Made by a program: the position numbers and the translations under genes
Origin: Persicaria tinctoria
Taxonomy: Eukaryota > Streptophyta > Magnoliopsida > Caryophyllales > Polygonaceae
Direction: 5' to 3'
Length of the DNA stretch: 64,000 nt
Assembly: GCA_037127255.1 (NCBI GenBank)
Contig: JBANSL010000010.1
Coordinates: 29,716,620 to 29,780,619 of the forward strand
The notes under the pieces: model-generated
What the model saw: only the letters and a program-made list of their open reading frames with translations
Database searches by the model: none
What the model was told of the DNA's origin: nothing
In this document: one piece after another, positions 1-10,536 of the stretch
Numbering within the stretch: position 1 is the stretch's first letter
How the letters are laid out: every line of letters starts with the position of its first letter

Positions 1-594
1 TCTTATCTTATTTATCTTTAAACATTTATAAATTAAAAGTAAAATTCTCAACGTTTATAAATTAAAAGTGAAATTATAATTTAACAATCAGTTGAGATAT
101 TATAGATTTAGTTGTACGGTATGTTTTCTAAATATTTCCGGGTAATATTTAATTTATTTTTGTGCTTTAATCAGTTAAATCTTACAAATATATATTAGAT
201 ATTAATATTTTTGGATGGTGGAAAAGGGAATAAAATTGAAAAAAGATAATAGATAAATTGATAGAATTGGAGTTTATTTAGATGAACTGCTAAAATTAAA
301 AGAGATAATAGATAAATTGGTAGAATTGGAGTCAATTGTTTCTCAAATATTTCGTCAGTTTCAGTTTTTCCATATATTCTCTTATTCATGCATTTTGATT
401 GAAGTCATTATATTTATTGGAATTATATTGGTGATATCTTTGATTGTAATGCTTTAATTTTCTTATTATTTAACATTTGATTTTCTGTATCATTCTATAT
501 ATTAGAAAACGCTAACTTTTTAATTCATACATTACTAATATTTTTATATTGTAAATAATAAATGATATTATATACAATATATTTTGAAAGTAAT
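1..594. other. AT-rich intergenic DNA
   Basis: No convincing coding exon on either strand. Short ORFs here are low-complexity and have no recognisable domain. A near-direct repeat of a short AT-rich phrase occurs around 20-80 and again around 255-330. Confidence 0.6.
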
Positions 595-623
595 GTCCGT
601 GCAATGCACGGGTACTGAACTAG
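595..623 (+). mobile_element. Possible Helitron 3' terminus
   Basis: A near-perfect hairpin (GTCCGTGCAATGCACGGG, 595-612) is followed after seven bases by CTAG and then a T. That is the arrangement expected at a Helitron 3' end (short hairpin, CTRR, insertion before T). The matching 5' end (TC after A) was not found, so this may be a truncated element or coincidence. Confidence 0.35.
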
Positions 624-853
624 TATATACATATAACAAAGAGTCTGGGATTCAAAATGCATGTTTATATTTATATCAACGAAGGGTAAGATATAAAAAA
701 AGATACCCTGCATATAAATTAATAATTCAAAGGACTATATTGCATCTTGTAGATCGATGGTCGACGTCCTTTTATTGAAATTAGTTAAACCTACATAAAC
801 TAAATTAATATAATTAATGAAAGACTAAATAAAAGGGTAGGAAGGAAAAAAAA

Positions 854-1332
854 TTAAGGGCATTTAGGTCGACCCTCCTTAGTCTTCCAATTGTTGTAGC
901 ATGGGCATTCTTCCTTGTGGCCGTAAGCCCCCGACGGCACGCACAAGCATTGTGCGCAACACTTGTTGCAGAAGAACAGACATGGCTTCTTGTGGTGTGT
1001 CTTCGAGCATCTGTACTCGCACGCTCCAGGGCATTCTGCACCAACGTCGTACATATATTCAAATATAAATTAACTCACTCTAACAATCCATATATCCCAT
1101 CCCTTAATTGTACAAGCTCATACAATTAAGTTCATTACTTACCATTTTTAGTCAGTGACCTTTCCCTTCCAGCCTGAAAAATATATGCATTGGAGAATTA
1201 AATCCAAAATACAAATTAATGAATCATTTATACTATGAATTAAGTAGGGCGAATTAAGTTTACCATGGAAACTTGAATGATGGACATGGAAACAAGAAGG
1301 AAGAGGAAGAAAGTGAATTGGGAGTATGCCAT
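854..1332 (-). CDS. GASA/snakin cysteine-rich secreted peptide, three exons
   Basis: Exons on the minus strand are 1332-1264, 1173-1143 and 1035-854. They are joined at GT-AG introns and encode 93 residues. Residues 1-23 (MAYSQFTFFLFLLVSMSIIQ...) form a hydrophobic signal peptide that ends at the first exon junction. The C-terminal domain of about 60 residues has the GASA pattern: exactly 12 cysteines, with the family-typical RCSKTHHKKPC, CCAQCLCVPSGAYGHKEECP and a GRPKCP ending. The family is known as gibberellin-regulated, secreted, disulfide-rich peptides acting in growth and defence. Which paralog this is cannot be told. The start codon opens the signal peptide, and a TATA box lies about 115 bases upstream. 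No inactivating change is visible, so this is the best ordinary gene in the window. Confidence 0.93.
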
Positions 1333-1833
1333 ACTATATTGTATTCTTCAATCTCTCAGTTGGGTACTTTAGAACCTCAAAATATATTGATTGATTCCAA
1401 GTTGTAAAGTTGATGTTGTTCTTTAATTAATTGGCCCACCCAACGCCTATATATATACCGTACGCAGTATGAGTTTGTTCATTAAGCCCTATTAATTAGC
1501 AGAGATTTATGGCATTGTGAAATTGATCTTACATGATCCTTTCCATTCATTTCAGGATCGAATCACAAATCATGGGGGAAAGAATTAAAAACGTGCTGAC
1601 TTATAGTCAAGATTCAATGCTTCAAACTCATGTAATCCGGATTAATAATGCAGTGCAGCTATTTAATTTTTTATTATTATAAAAAAAACATTTCAGGGTT
1701 GCATTTCTACAAGCAGGCCCGGGGACTTTCCTGTGTTGAGGCCCATATAAAGAGACATTACACTATCACTTCGTTCCAACAACTTTGTTGAACGCATGAA
1801 GAAGAAACAAGTGTAATAAACCAAAGCGAAATT
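1333..1833. other. Upstream region of the GASA gene
   Basis: No gene is seen apart from the TATA box. The stretch ends at the 8-bp target duplication of the neighbouring hAT element. Confidence 0.5.
1448..1458 (-). promoter_or_regulatory. TATA box of the GASA gene
   Basis: A TATATATATA run on the minus strand lies about 115-125 bases before the GASA start codon. This gives room for a 5' UTR of roughly 85 bases. Confidence 0.5.
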
Positions 1834-2187
1834 CAGGGCCGTCCAATCAATTTTGGAGGTCCGGGTCATAATTCTATAAATTATAAATTTTATATGTAAT
1901 TTTTAATTTTTATTATATCTTAAGGACGAGTGTGTTAAAAAAAATTAGATTTTTTTTTGTTGATATTTAAGGAAAATTATAGAAAACTCTTTAAAATAAG
2001 AATTTTTAAGAAAATCACCGGTAAAATTTATTATAAAAATTTTATACAAAATGTTTTAATCCATAGTACAAATTATGTATATTTATCAATCTTTTGCTCT
2101 ATAAAATTTATAGTTATGCAATTAAAAATAATTTATATACTACACGTTTAAATTTGTGTCATTTTATTTTAAACACAAAACCCTAAT

Positions 2188-2273
<86 letters not shown>

Positions 2274-2761
2274 TAAAACTCCTTGAAACATGTTATTTCA
2301 TTCAATTCAATTAATATAAATATAGCTATGACAATGAAGCTTTTTTTCTTGAATGTCCATGTTAATAAAACTAAAACTGTTCATGAATGACATAATTATA
2401 AAATGAAGCTAAAAGATTAGTTGTATTTAAATTTGAATTAATAATTTAATACTCTATGACTTGATGAAATTTATTGAGGCCTTGAAATTAGTTACATAAA
2501 TGAAGAGAATAAGTGGGGCGGCCTAACCAATAGAAAAAAAGGTTACAATGTTGAGAGTTGTGCTAAATCTGGGATTCAAACCCGTGTCCGTAAAAGAACA
2601 TGCATGCCCCATAGCAATTCAACAACCACCACACCAAGAAACACTTGTGTTAATTTTAAAAATGTTTTATTATATATATTAAAATTAGTCAAAAATGAGG
2701 CCCCGTAAAATCGGAGGCCTAGGGCAGTCGCCCGCCTTGCCCTCCCCAAGGGCCGGGCCTG
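1834..2761. mobile_element. Non-autonomous hAT element
   Basis: The left end is CAGGGCCGTCC and the right end, read inward, is CAGGCCCGGCC. The flanks carry 8-bp target duplications GCGAAATT (1826-1833) and GCGAAATA (2762-2769), 7 of 8 identical. There is no transposase ORF. The interior holds a long TA microsatellite (2191-2271) and low-complexity AT-rich DNA. Its age is suggested by one TSD mismatch and imperfect TIRs. Confidence 0.85.
2191..2271. repeat. (TA)n microsatellite
   Basis: About 40 uninterrupted TA units inside the hAT element. Confidence 0.98.
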
Positions 2762-2779
2762 GCGAAATACCAAGCATTT

Positions 2780-2829
2780 CCGATGTGGGATTGAAAGGGT
2801 CGATCCGATGTGGGATTGAAAGGGTCGAA
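2780..2829. repeat. Two tandem copies of a 25-bp unit
   Basis: The unit beginning CCGATGTGGGATTGAAAGGG occurs at 2780-2804 and 2805-2829, almost identical. It sits between the hAT element and the next TIR element. Confidence 0.9.
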
Positions 2830-2848
2830 GTGTATATATATATATATA

Positions 2849-4611
2849 GGGTGTGGTTCTGGTGTTCACAACCCTTAGGGTGTACCTTGTACACAATTAT
2901 GGACCGTTGATCAAAAGAAATGAAAGGCTATGATTAAAAGGAGTTATTCTTTTTTTTTTCTATAAATATGTGGGCCCCATGTGGAAAAAATCCCACAATT
3001 CATGTTCCCACTCCCTGCGTGCGCGTGTTAATTAACCTCCCCCCAACCCCAATTTTGCTTCCTCTTACATGGCCCACAGTTTGGCTTTTTTTTTTTTACG
3101 CTATTTTTTTTTAAAGTTGATTTGTTTTTTAACCCGGATTTCGTTTATTTTAAAATTTATCAATTTAGTCAAATAATATTTTATATGTTGCCCGATTAAT
3201 ATTATTTTATATTTTTTTTATCCCTTTTTGATGAAAAATTACTAATTCCACGGAATAATTTTTCAAATCCTACTGAATAATGTTTTTTTTGTTCATCAAT
3301 TTCAGATAAAAAAATACTACCGAATAATATTATCATATATCATCCCGTTTAGATGAAAAATTACCAATTTCACTGAATAATTTATCAAATGCTACCGAAT
3401 AAGGTTTTTTTGTTCATCAATTTCAGATAAAAGAATATTACCGAATAATATTATCTTATATCATCCCGTTTAGATGAAAAATTACTAATTCCACTGAATA
3501 ATTTGTCAAATTCTACAAAATAATGTTTTTTTGTTAATCAATTTCAGATAAAAGAATACTACCGAATAATATTATCTTATAATTCACCGAATAATATTTT
3601 ACATTTCACCGAATAATATTATTTATCAAACCGAAAACTCCATTACTGACGAATAATAAATCAGATTTCACTGAATAATTTACCAGATTTCACTGAATAA
3701 TTTACCAATTCATTACCACGAGTAAACGAAATTCAACATATTCGTCTGAATAATTTACTACTAATTAATCAAATTATGCATCTCATAAATCATACACTAA
3801 ATTCACCACATACCTCCTAATAATTCTTCGTTTTTCCCCGAATAATACGGAATTCACATGTTAATTAAACACCAACCTTCCCGATTTCACCGATACCTAA
3901 CACTAACACTAACCCAAACCTCAAACACCCACCCACCGAAGTGGCCGAACCCACCACCAGCCTCACCCCCTCCCTCCTCCCCCACCCCACCACCTCACCA
4001 CCAACCACCAACCCCCAACCCCCAACCCACAGAAAAAAAAAAGAAAAAAAAAGTTAAACGCAGGTGATCGAAATCAAAGGAGGAGCGAGATCGATCGGAA
4101 AGGAGACGCAGATACCATCGTCTTCGGCAACGGCGTCCAACAACAACCTCGGATGTTGAGAACTTCCCCCTCCTCCAACCACCACCGAGTATTTCGTCCT
4201 TCACAACGGACGCTGTCGTAGAGGTCTCCGTCGGACTTGACGTCGCACTGGTGCTTGTGGTCGATGACGGTGAGGACTAGTGCTTGTAGCCGATGACGTC
4301 GGACTGGTGCTCGAAGCCGATTAGGGCGAAGAAACTGAAAGGAAGATCGGGAACGATCTGGGCAACAAATCCGGGTGATTGAAGATACTTCATGCTCTGC
4401 CTTGCCGCTCCACAATGAAAAAGCAGAAAACATGGGTTAGGGTTTTAATCGGCTTAAGGTACACGCGCTTACTAAGTGCAATCGGGCCTCCTTTCACAGG
4501 TTTAAAAAAAAAAACATTAACGTGGCATGATCTTGACCATCCATTCCGTTTAGATCAAGGGCCCATATTCGTGTACAAGGTACACCCTAAGGCTTGTGAA
4601 CAAAAGATCCA

Positions 4612-4614
<3 letters not shown>
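2849..4614. mobile_element. Long-TIR non-autonomous DNA transposon inserted in a TA repeat
   Basis: The ends (about 2849-2945 and 4520-4614) are inverted copies of each other over roughly 95 bp. Both contain GTTCACAA, TTAGGGTGTACCTTGTACAC and then a degenerate continuation. The element is flanked on both sides by TA microsatellite, so the exact target duplication cannot be read. The interior has repeated CCGAATAATATTATC-type units (3240-3760), a C-rich stretch (3930-4040), and short ORFs that look non-coding. It is probably Mutator-like given the TIR length, but no transposase is present to prove this. Confidence 0.65.
3225..3770. repeat. Tandem-like array of degenerate CCGAATAAT units
   Basis: About a 115-bp unit (a lysine-poor AT-rich phrase with GATGAAAAATTAC, then CTGAATAATTT, then ACCGAATAA) recurs three times between 3225 and 3580. 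It then breaks into shorter CACCGAATAATATT copies to 3770. No coding potential is visible. Confidence 0.7.

Positions 4615-4678
<64 letters not shown>
4615..4678. repeat. (TA)n microsatellite
   Basis: About 32 TA units flank the right end of the long-TIR element, the likely insertion target. Confidence 0.97.
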
Positions 4679-4681
<3 letters not shown>

Positions 4682-4777
4682 AAAATAAAATAAAATATAA
4701 AGATAGAAGCATACAGTTCGAAGGCTCTAGGAACCCTATATTAAAAATGGGAAAGGAAATCGCTTGCTCCTTACAAA

Positions 4778-7092
4778 TAGGGGTGTTATGTGAGACAAGC
4801 TACTCGTGATCAGCTCGGGTTCGGCTCGTATAAAACTCGACTCGAGCTCGTTCATTTTCTAAACAAGCCGAGTATGAGCACATTTTTAAGCTCGGTCCAA
4901 AGCTCGGCTCGTTCGAATTAAACTCGAATAGCTCGAATTTTATGAAATTTTTAAAATTTTCTTAAAGTTATTGTATAATGAGCAAGTAGAATTACCTAAA
5001 GCTCGAAAAAAGCTCGGCTCGAGCTCGCTCATTTCCTAAACGAGCCGAATATGAGCACATTTTTAAGCTCGAGTCAAAATTTAGGCTCGGCTCGAGCTCG
5101 TTCATATTTGTTGTAGGAAGGATATCGAGAATGCAAATATAAAATATAAGTAAAGTAAAGCAAACCAGATTCCGTCCCTTGCAAATAATTACAAGACCTC
5201 CTCCTGATGCAGTTGTGGGAAGTCATGATCGATCCACGAGGAAGCGTGTCAGCAGATCCTAGGCAGCAAGAAATCTCACAGAAGTGGTCGACAACAGGGG
5301 TCCTAGATCTCGAGTTAAGTTGCTCGACAGAAGATCGGACAAGTCGATTTCAGCACAGCGGCAGCTCCCGGAGGTTTTGGTCGAGATCGAGTAAGGCTTA
5401 CTCAAGATCTAGTAGATCCGTCGACGTCGGGTTGGCTTTGTCGATCACCTGCACACAGAAGCTACGGCGATGCTGGATCGAGAATCAATAACTCGAGATC
5501 GAGGAGTGCTAGTCGATCTCGAGGAAGGGCAGAAACTAAAACGAAAGAAAATAAAAACATTAAAACAGATAACCAAGAATGCATAAGGCAGAGATAAAAC
5601 AGATAATCATGTAATTCGCATCAAAGGATCAAGCTTTCGCCTTTTCCAACAATTAGACAACTCTTCCAAGAAACTCTAATTGTATCTACCGATTTTATGT
5701 TTACAATCCAAGTTGTTAGCATGGACCTCCATTAGATGGGTAATAAACACATAACAAGAAGTAGATGCTCAAAACATGATAAAAGTCGGATCTTTACCTC
5801 AAACGCGCATGGCTATCGTCGGGCTCGCCCCAACCCTAGAAGTGGGTGGACTACTCGCGCTTCATCGCTACCTCGGACATTGATTGAAAAGAAACTTGCA
5901 TTAAACTAAATTCAAAGCTTTTACAATCCCGGCGATCCAACTCTCGTTGAACGCCAAAACCCTAAAACCTTCGAACTTCTAAACGTCTCTGTGAACTCCT
6001 TCCCTAGCTTCTGAATTGGATTGGATGATTCCTAAAATCAGCCCCATGGGCTTTATTTATAGCCTTCTACTCCTTGCTATTCAAGGATAGAAATCTCTTA
6101 TCTATATCTAAATCTATATCTAAAACATTAAAGATAAATAAATGCAACAACATAATTAAATCTAAAAAGGGGAATTATATCTAAAATTCTTCAAGGGGAT
6201 AAATCTTCTCCTTCATGATAGATCTTGATAAAATCGGATAGACTCGGCAATCTTCGGCCCCAAGGAATCCCAATCCGAGTAGGACAGCTCTAACCGCGTT
6301 TTCGGAAGATTTCCTCGATCTCGAGGAATTTTCCTCGATCTCGAGGAATTTTCCTCGATCTCGAGTAGAATGGTCATCGACTTCAGCTACTCGGCGTTTC
6401 GGGTTGGTCTTCCTCGAACTGGCTCAGACTCTGGCTCACATGGGTTCCTCGATCTCGAGTATCTTACTCGATCTCGAGTAATGGTGGCTCATCGACTAGG
6501 TTCTCTGGTGTTGTCGAGCAACTCTTCTCGACATGCTCGGACAGGTGCTCGGCTTTGTCGACATCGAGGAAAGTCCTCGACATCGAGTTGTAGTGTCCGA
6601 GTGCCAGGTCGGGTAGCATTCCTCGGCATCCTCGGGTAGGCTGTCTTCGACTCCGGGCATGGTCTTCAAGGCTTAGTTGACATCGAGTTGAGTACTCGAT
6701 CTCGAGGAAGGTGTTGGAGTCGGGTTCTTCGTCTCTCGGCTTCTCGACATGGTGCTCCTCGACCCTAGTGTGTCCGGACATGATTTGTCGATATCGACGA
6801 AAACTAGTTGATATCGAGTAGACTTGCTGCTTCCGTCTTTGCTTCTTGGTTTTCTCCCGAAATGGCTCCATATTCTGTAATATTAAACAGAAACTTATGT
6901 AGATCTCTATTTCTGGCAAATAAGCATATACTACATAAATTCGACATATTTCCAACCCGAAATATGCAAAGTGTATAGAATATGGAACTAAAATATGCAT
7001 AAAGATATGGCTACTTTAGAGACATCAATATTCTAAATGAACTAAATATGAACAAGTAATACTCGGCTCGTTCGGCTCGAATAACAGCCCTA
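4778..7092. mobile_element. hAT-type MITE split by a solo LTR
   Basis: The left end is TAGGGGTGTTA and the right end is TAACAGCCCTA. Both are flanked by perfect 8-bp duplications CTTACAAA (4770-4777 and 7093-7100). Both arms are rich in GGCTCGAGCTCG and GCTCGTTC motifs. Without the inserted LTR (5109-7027 plus its duplication) the MITE would be about 390 bp. It is older than the LTR that interrupts it. Confidence 0.85.
5109..7027 (-). mobile_element. Solo LTR, family rich in CTCGATCTCGAG, copy 1
   Basis: The unit starts TGTTGTAGG and ends CATCA on the plus strand, with 5-bp duplications ATATT at 5104-5108 and 7028-7032. On the minus strand it aligns to the copy at 10537-12661 along its length. 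Shared segments include the GTGGATCGATC...GGAGGTCTTGTA block near its 3' end and the sequence around the TATA box (6054-6061 on the minus strand). No internal coding region, PBS or second LTR accompanies it, so it is a solo LTR, most likely from a Ty3-type element. It holds dozens of TCGAGATCGA-like palindromic motifs, including three tandem 20-bp copies at 6313-6365. Confidence 0.8.
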
Positions 7093-7100
7093 CTTACAAA

Positions 7101-7460
7101 TCCTATACCATCTAAAGCAGGGACAAGAGATGAGGGAGGAGGGAGAATTTGACACGGAGGGAAGCAGGAATTTGACACGAGAGGGAAGCAGGAGTTGGAA
7201 GGGCGGCCAGGAGATGGGAAGGAGGGAGGAGGTGACACGAGCGGGAAGCAGGAGGGCGAAGGGCGGGCGCGGTGAATTGCTGCTAAAGTGCTAAAATTGG
7301 GTGATTGTGGGCCATAGATAACTACTAAGGTTAACGGCTCAGATTCAATCTTCCCTACTCTTTTATAGTAATAGAGACGTGTTATCAAATCCTTTAGGAG
7401 ATAGGAAGTGTTATTCGACTATTGAACTATTACAATCGGATAGTAGGATGGATTAGTTGT
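7101..7460. other. Unassigned purine-rich segment
   Basis: GGGAGGAGG-type low-complexity DNA runs to about 7270. On the minus strand from about 7378 it reads TCTCTATTACTATAAAAGAG, which resembles Helitron 5' starts, but no partner end was found. No gene is supported. Confidence 0.4.
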
Positions 7461-7546
7461 CTTTCTCTAACATTTATATCCGTCATATTTTCAAAGAAGC
7501 TAATTCTATTGCTGATAGGTTGCCCCATCTCGCTTACAGTATCTTT
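7461..7546 (+). pseudogene. LINE RNase H fragment
   Basis: A short plus-strand reading frame gives NIYIRHIFKEANSIADRL followed by PHLAYS. This matches the conserved VRHIFREANxxADRLA block at the end of plant LINE RNase H domains. The surrounding frame is closed by stops. A 26-bp piece of it (TCTCTAACATTTATATCCGT...) is repeated at about 7545-7568. Confidence 0.7.
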
Positions 7547-7568
7547 CTCTAACATTTATATCCGTCAT

Positions 7569-8132
7569 GTGAAGTGAATTACATTTGTATAGTTTTCAAA
7601 CGCATACTCTTTTTTCTCCTGTTGTATTAGAGCTTTTTTTTTTTTTTTGGTGAAAAGTATTAGAGCTTTTAATATGTCAAATTAAAACTATTAACGAGAT
7701 GAAGATATGTATTCTGCAAGTATTGTTAGTTTGTTAGCAAAACAGTCCAACAAGGCATTACGAATAACAAATTGAAACTAGTGAACACACAAAAGGATTT
7801 AGATTGACAAACTGAGAACAACAATCTGAAATAATTGAACACAAGACAGATACATGGCTCTGGACACCACGAGCCAAGCCGAGTCAAGCTACAACCATCT
7901 AGGACGTCAACCTTGAACCCAATTCAGGTTGGATGGACCGGAGTTGAGTCTGATACGTAGTTGGGGTGAGATTGTTGAGATTGGGTCGGAATTGAGTAGT
8001 TCACCATTGGGCTTCCAAGCTTGGGCTTTAGTTGAGTCCACAGGCTTGAAACTGGAAGTGCTTGAAGCTTCAACTAAATTTGAGGCAAAATTTGCATTTA
8101 AATTAGGGCTTGTGTATATAACCTCGTAGCTC
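7569..8132. other. Intergenic DNA
   Basis: AT-rich with a poly-T run near 7630. The ORFs around 7907-8293 are low-complexity on both strands and resemble nothing I recognise. Confidence 0.5.
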
Positions 8133-8135
8133 TTA

Positions 8136-9165
8136 GGGCATCTCCCACCATAGGCTATAAAATGGGCTTTAACCTTTTTTTTTCTTCCATCATAGGCCAA
8201 AACCCATTTTGGCCAAAAATGTTTTCGCCTATTTCTAAAATGAAGGCTAAATTTGGTTTGAAATTTTAGAAGACCAAATGTGAATTCCACCATTTTTTTT
8301 TATTTTTAATTGTTCATTATTAATATAAATTTATAAATCACACAATTAATTGTATATAAACTATCTAATTATAATTTTTTATCAAAACTAAAAGTTATAG
8401 TTTGTAAAGATATTGATGAGTGCTTTGATATGACTATAATATTTAATATGTTTGGATTATATTTGCATAAATAATTAATATCTTTAGAAAAAAATATTCA
8501 TTTTATATTATTTCATCAAAATCAAAATCATATCTCATAAATAAATATCGAGTTGCATAAATTACTATATTTGAAAATAATAATAAAAAAATCCCAAAAC
8601 ACATCAAAACCAAAATATGAAGTAAATTTATAAATAATACAATTATAAATCTATATATTATATAGTTATGATTTACAATTAAAAATCAAATTTGTAGTAT
8701 TGTTAAGATATTCAAGAGTTCTTCGATATGACTATAATATTTGACATATTTGAATTATTATTGCATAAATAATATTTTTAGAAAATGACATTAATATTTT
8801 TTTTATTATAGATTCATCAAAATTATAATAAAAATAAATAATAGTTGATATATTCCGCCATGAGTATTATTAGCATACATACGATGTAAGACGTTTTGAT
8901 CCTGTTGAAATGAATCAAAGATTGAATTAGAAATCTCAATAGTTTCATTTGAAGACTGAGATGATGATGATATTTGAGAAGAATTCATTGTTGATTCAAA
9001 TCGAAAGGATAACGATAGAATCGAGTGACGGAAAATGAGTGTGAAAGTTCTAAATTACATAAGTATTTATAGAAAATTTGCCTACCAAATTTAGCCTACG
9101 GTGTGAAAGTTCTCTTTTGGTAGGCTATTTCCATTAGCTATTCTAGCCTACGGGGGAAGATGCTC
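8136..9165. mobile_element. PIF/Harbinger-type non-autonomous element
   Basis: The left end GGGCATCTCCCACC and the right end (read inward) GAGCATCTTCCCCC are flanked by TTA duplications (8133-8135 and 9166-9168), as in PIF/Harbinger elements. The two subterminal regions share ATAGGCTA / TAGCCTA. A 60-residue serine-rich minus-strand ORF (8988-8806, MNSSQISSSSQSSNETIEIS...) may be the remnant of the 5' end of a transposase gene. No DDE domain remains. Confidence 0.85.
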
Positions 9166-9168
9166 TTA

Positions 9169-10531
9169 AAGAGTCTAAATCATATGCCCTGTTCTTGTCC
9201 CCATCTCCGGTCCCTTCTTACAAATCTTTTTATTTTCTTTTTCCTTTTACTATTTAATTCTAATTCTAATTTATTTTTATTTTTAAATAGAATTATGGAA
9301 GGGGATGGAGGTGGGAGATAGAGGATATGGCTTCACTCTCAACTAGCTAGCGACACAATTTCAGTTGTTCCGCTCAAGTAAACCCTAGTTCAAGAAGAGG
9401 AGGAGAGAACAGTAGAGGGAATATATTCTAGCGGCATGGCTTCATTTATAGAAGCTCTGATCTAACATCAGAGGATTCTTAGTGCCTTTTATGCACCCTC
9501 TTATTCGTGCGTTTCCATCATTATCTCGTTCTCATTGATCTAGACCTACTTACGTTTACTTGCTTGTGTTTGCATTTGTGATTGTAAATTGAGAACTATT
9601 TTTCAAAACTTTGTTTTAGAGGATTTCTAGGTGTCACATTTCTTGAAGTACATCAACGGTCAACCTCTTATGTGTCCTCTTTGTTTATTGCGATTCTTGA
9701 TTGCGTCACCACTCTCTTTTATAGAAAATAATTATTCATTAGTTGGATAACATATATTAGGAAATTTAGGATCAACTAAGGACAAATAACTACTTGCACA
9801 ATGTACTTTTTAAAACTCCTTAATTTGCCTCCACCATAAGGCAATTTTTTTTCCATCTTGAAAATTCAGCAAAGGGCTGAATTAAAGACCCCAACAGTAT
9901 ACATGGTTATTCCGCTCGCATTCTCTGACGATTTATACTAAGATTCACATAAAAGCCTTGCTCCTAAACTTGTTTCCCATTTTAACGTAGGAACATTTTG
10001 ACAAAAGATATGCTTATGTTTCTGCATGCCGAACAAACTGTTGCACAGCTAACAGAAGAAGAGAGAAACAGAATCTTGCATGAGAAGGAAATGATTGAGC
10101 AAGAACTGGTCAACTTTTTCTTCCCACTCCTGAAAATTACGAATTAGTTGCATGGAGTTCCGATTCCTGATCAGTAATAATTGACGGCCACTTTAAAAAT
10201 ATTAGACAATTGGTAAACCTGTAAACTCTAAGTGTGGGCATATATAAACTTGATAGTCAATCCAAAAAGGACACCTTTGCAAGACTAAATAGAGCATGAA
10301 ATCAGATCAGTAGCAAGAATCATATTGAGAAAATAATTCTAATCTTCGCTAATAGACCAAAGAAACAAAACCAGCAACCTTCAGTTTATGTCATGTTCTT
10401 AGGATAAATTGGTTTTGTTATATATGCCAGGGGCCTTAGTAAGACTAAATAAACAAGAAGCACGCGAGTGCATTTTCTTTGTTTCGATCTGCCATTTTCT
10501 ATCTTCATCTTATAAGGTCTTTTCAATCGCG
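9169..10531. other. Intergenic DNA with one exon-like stretch
   Basis: Mostly non-coding. See the separate exon-like entry at 9991-10147. No other gene evidence was found. Confidence 0.5.
9991..10147 (+). pseudogene. Exon-like fragment, unknown protein
   Basis: After a plausible acceptor (AACGTAG) an open frame of 51 codons runs to a TAG. It includes LHAEQTVAQLTEEERNRILH and then EKEMIEQELVN, a charged, coiled-coil-like composition quite unlike the AT-rich surroundings. I do not recognise the family. It could be the last piece of a captured or decayed host gene; no matching upstream exon was found. Confidence 0.35.
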
Positions 10532-10536
10532 CAACT

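Noticed and set aside
4379..4693. 104-aa ORF ending in alternating Tyr-Ile
   Set aside because: The tail is translation of a TA microsatellite; it overlaps the TIR of an element.
7347..7378. Helitron 5' end on the minus strand
   Set aside because: Sequence resembles TCTCTA...ATAAAAG starts, but the preceding base is not A and no 3' hairpin plus CTRR was found on that strand.
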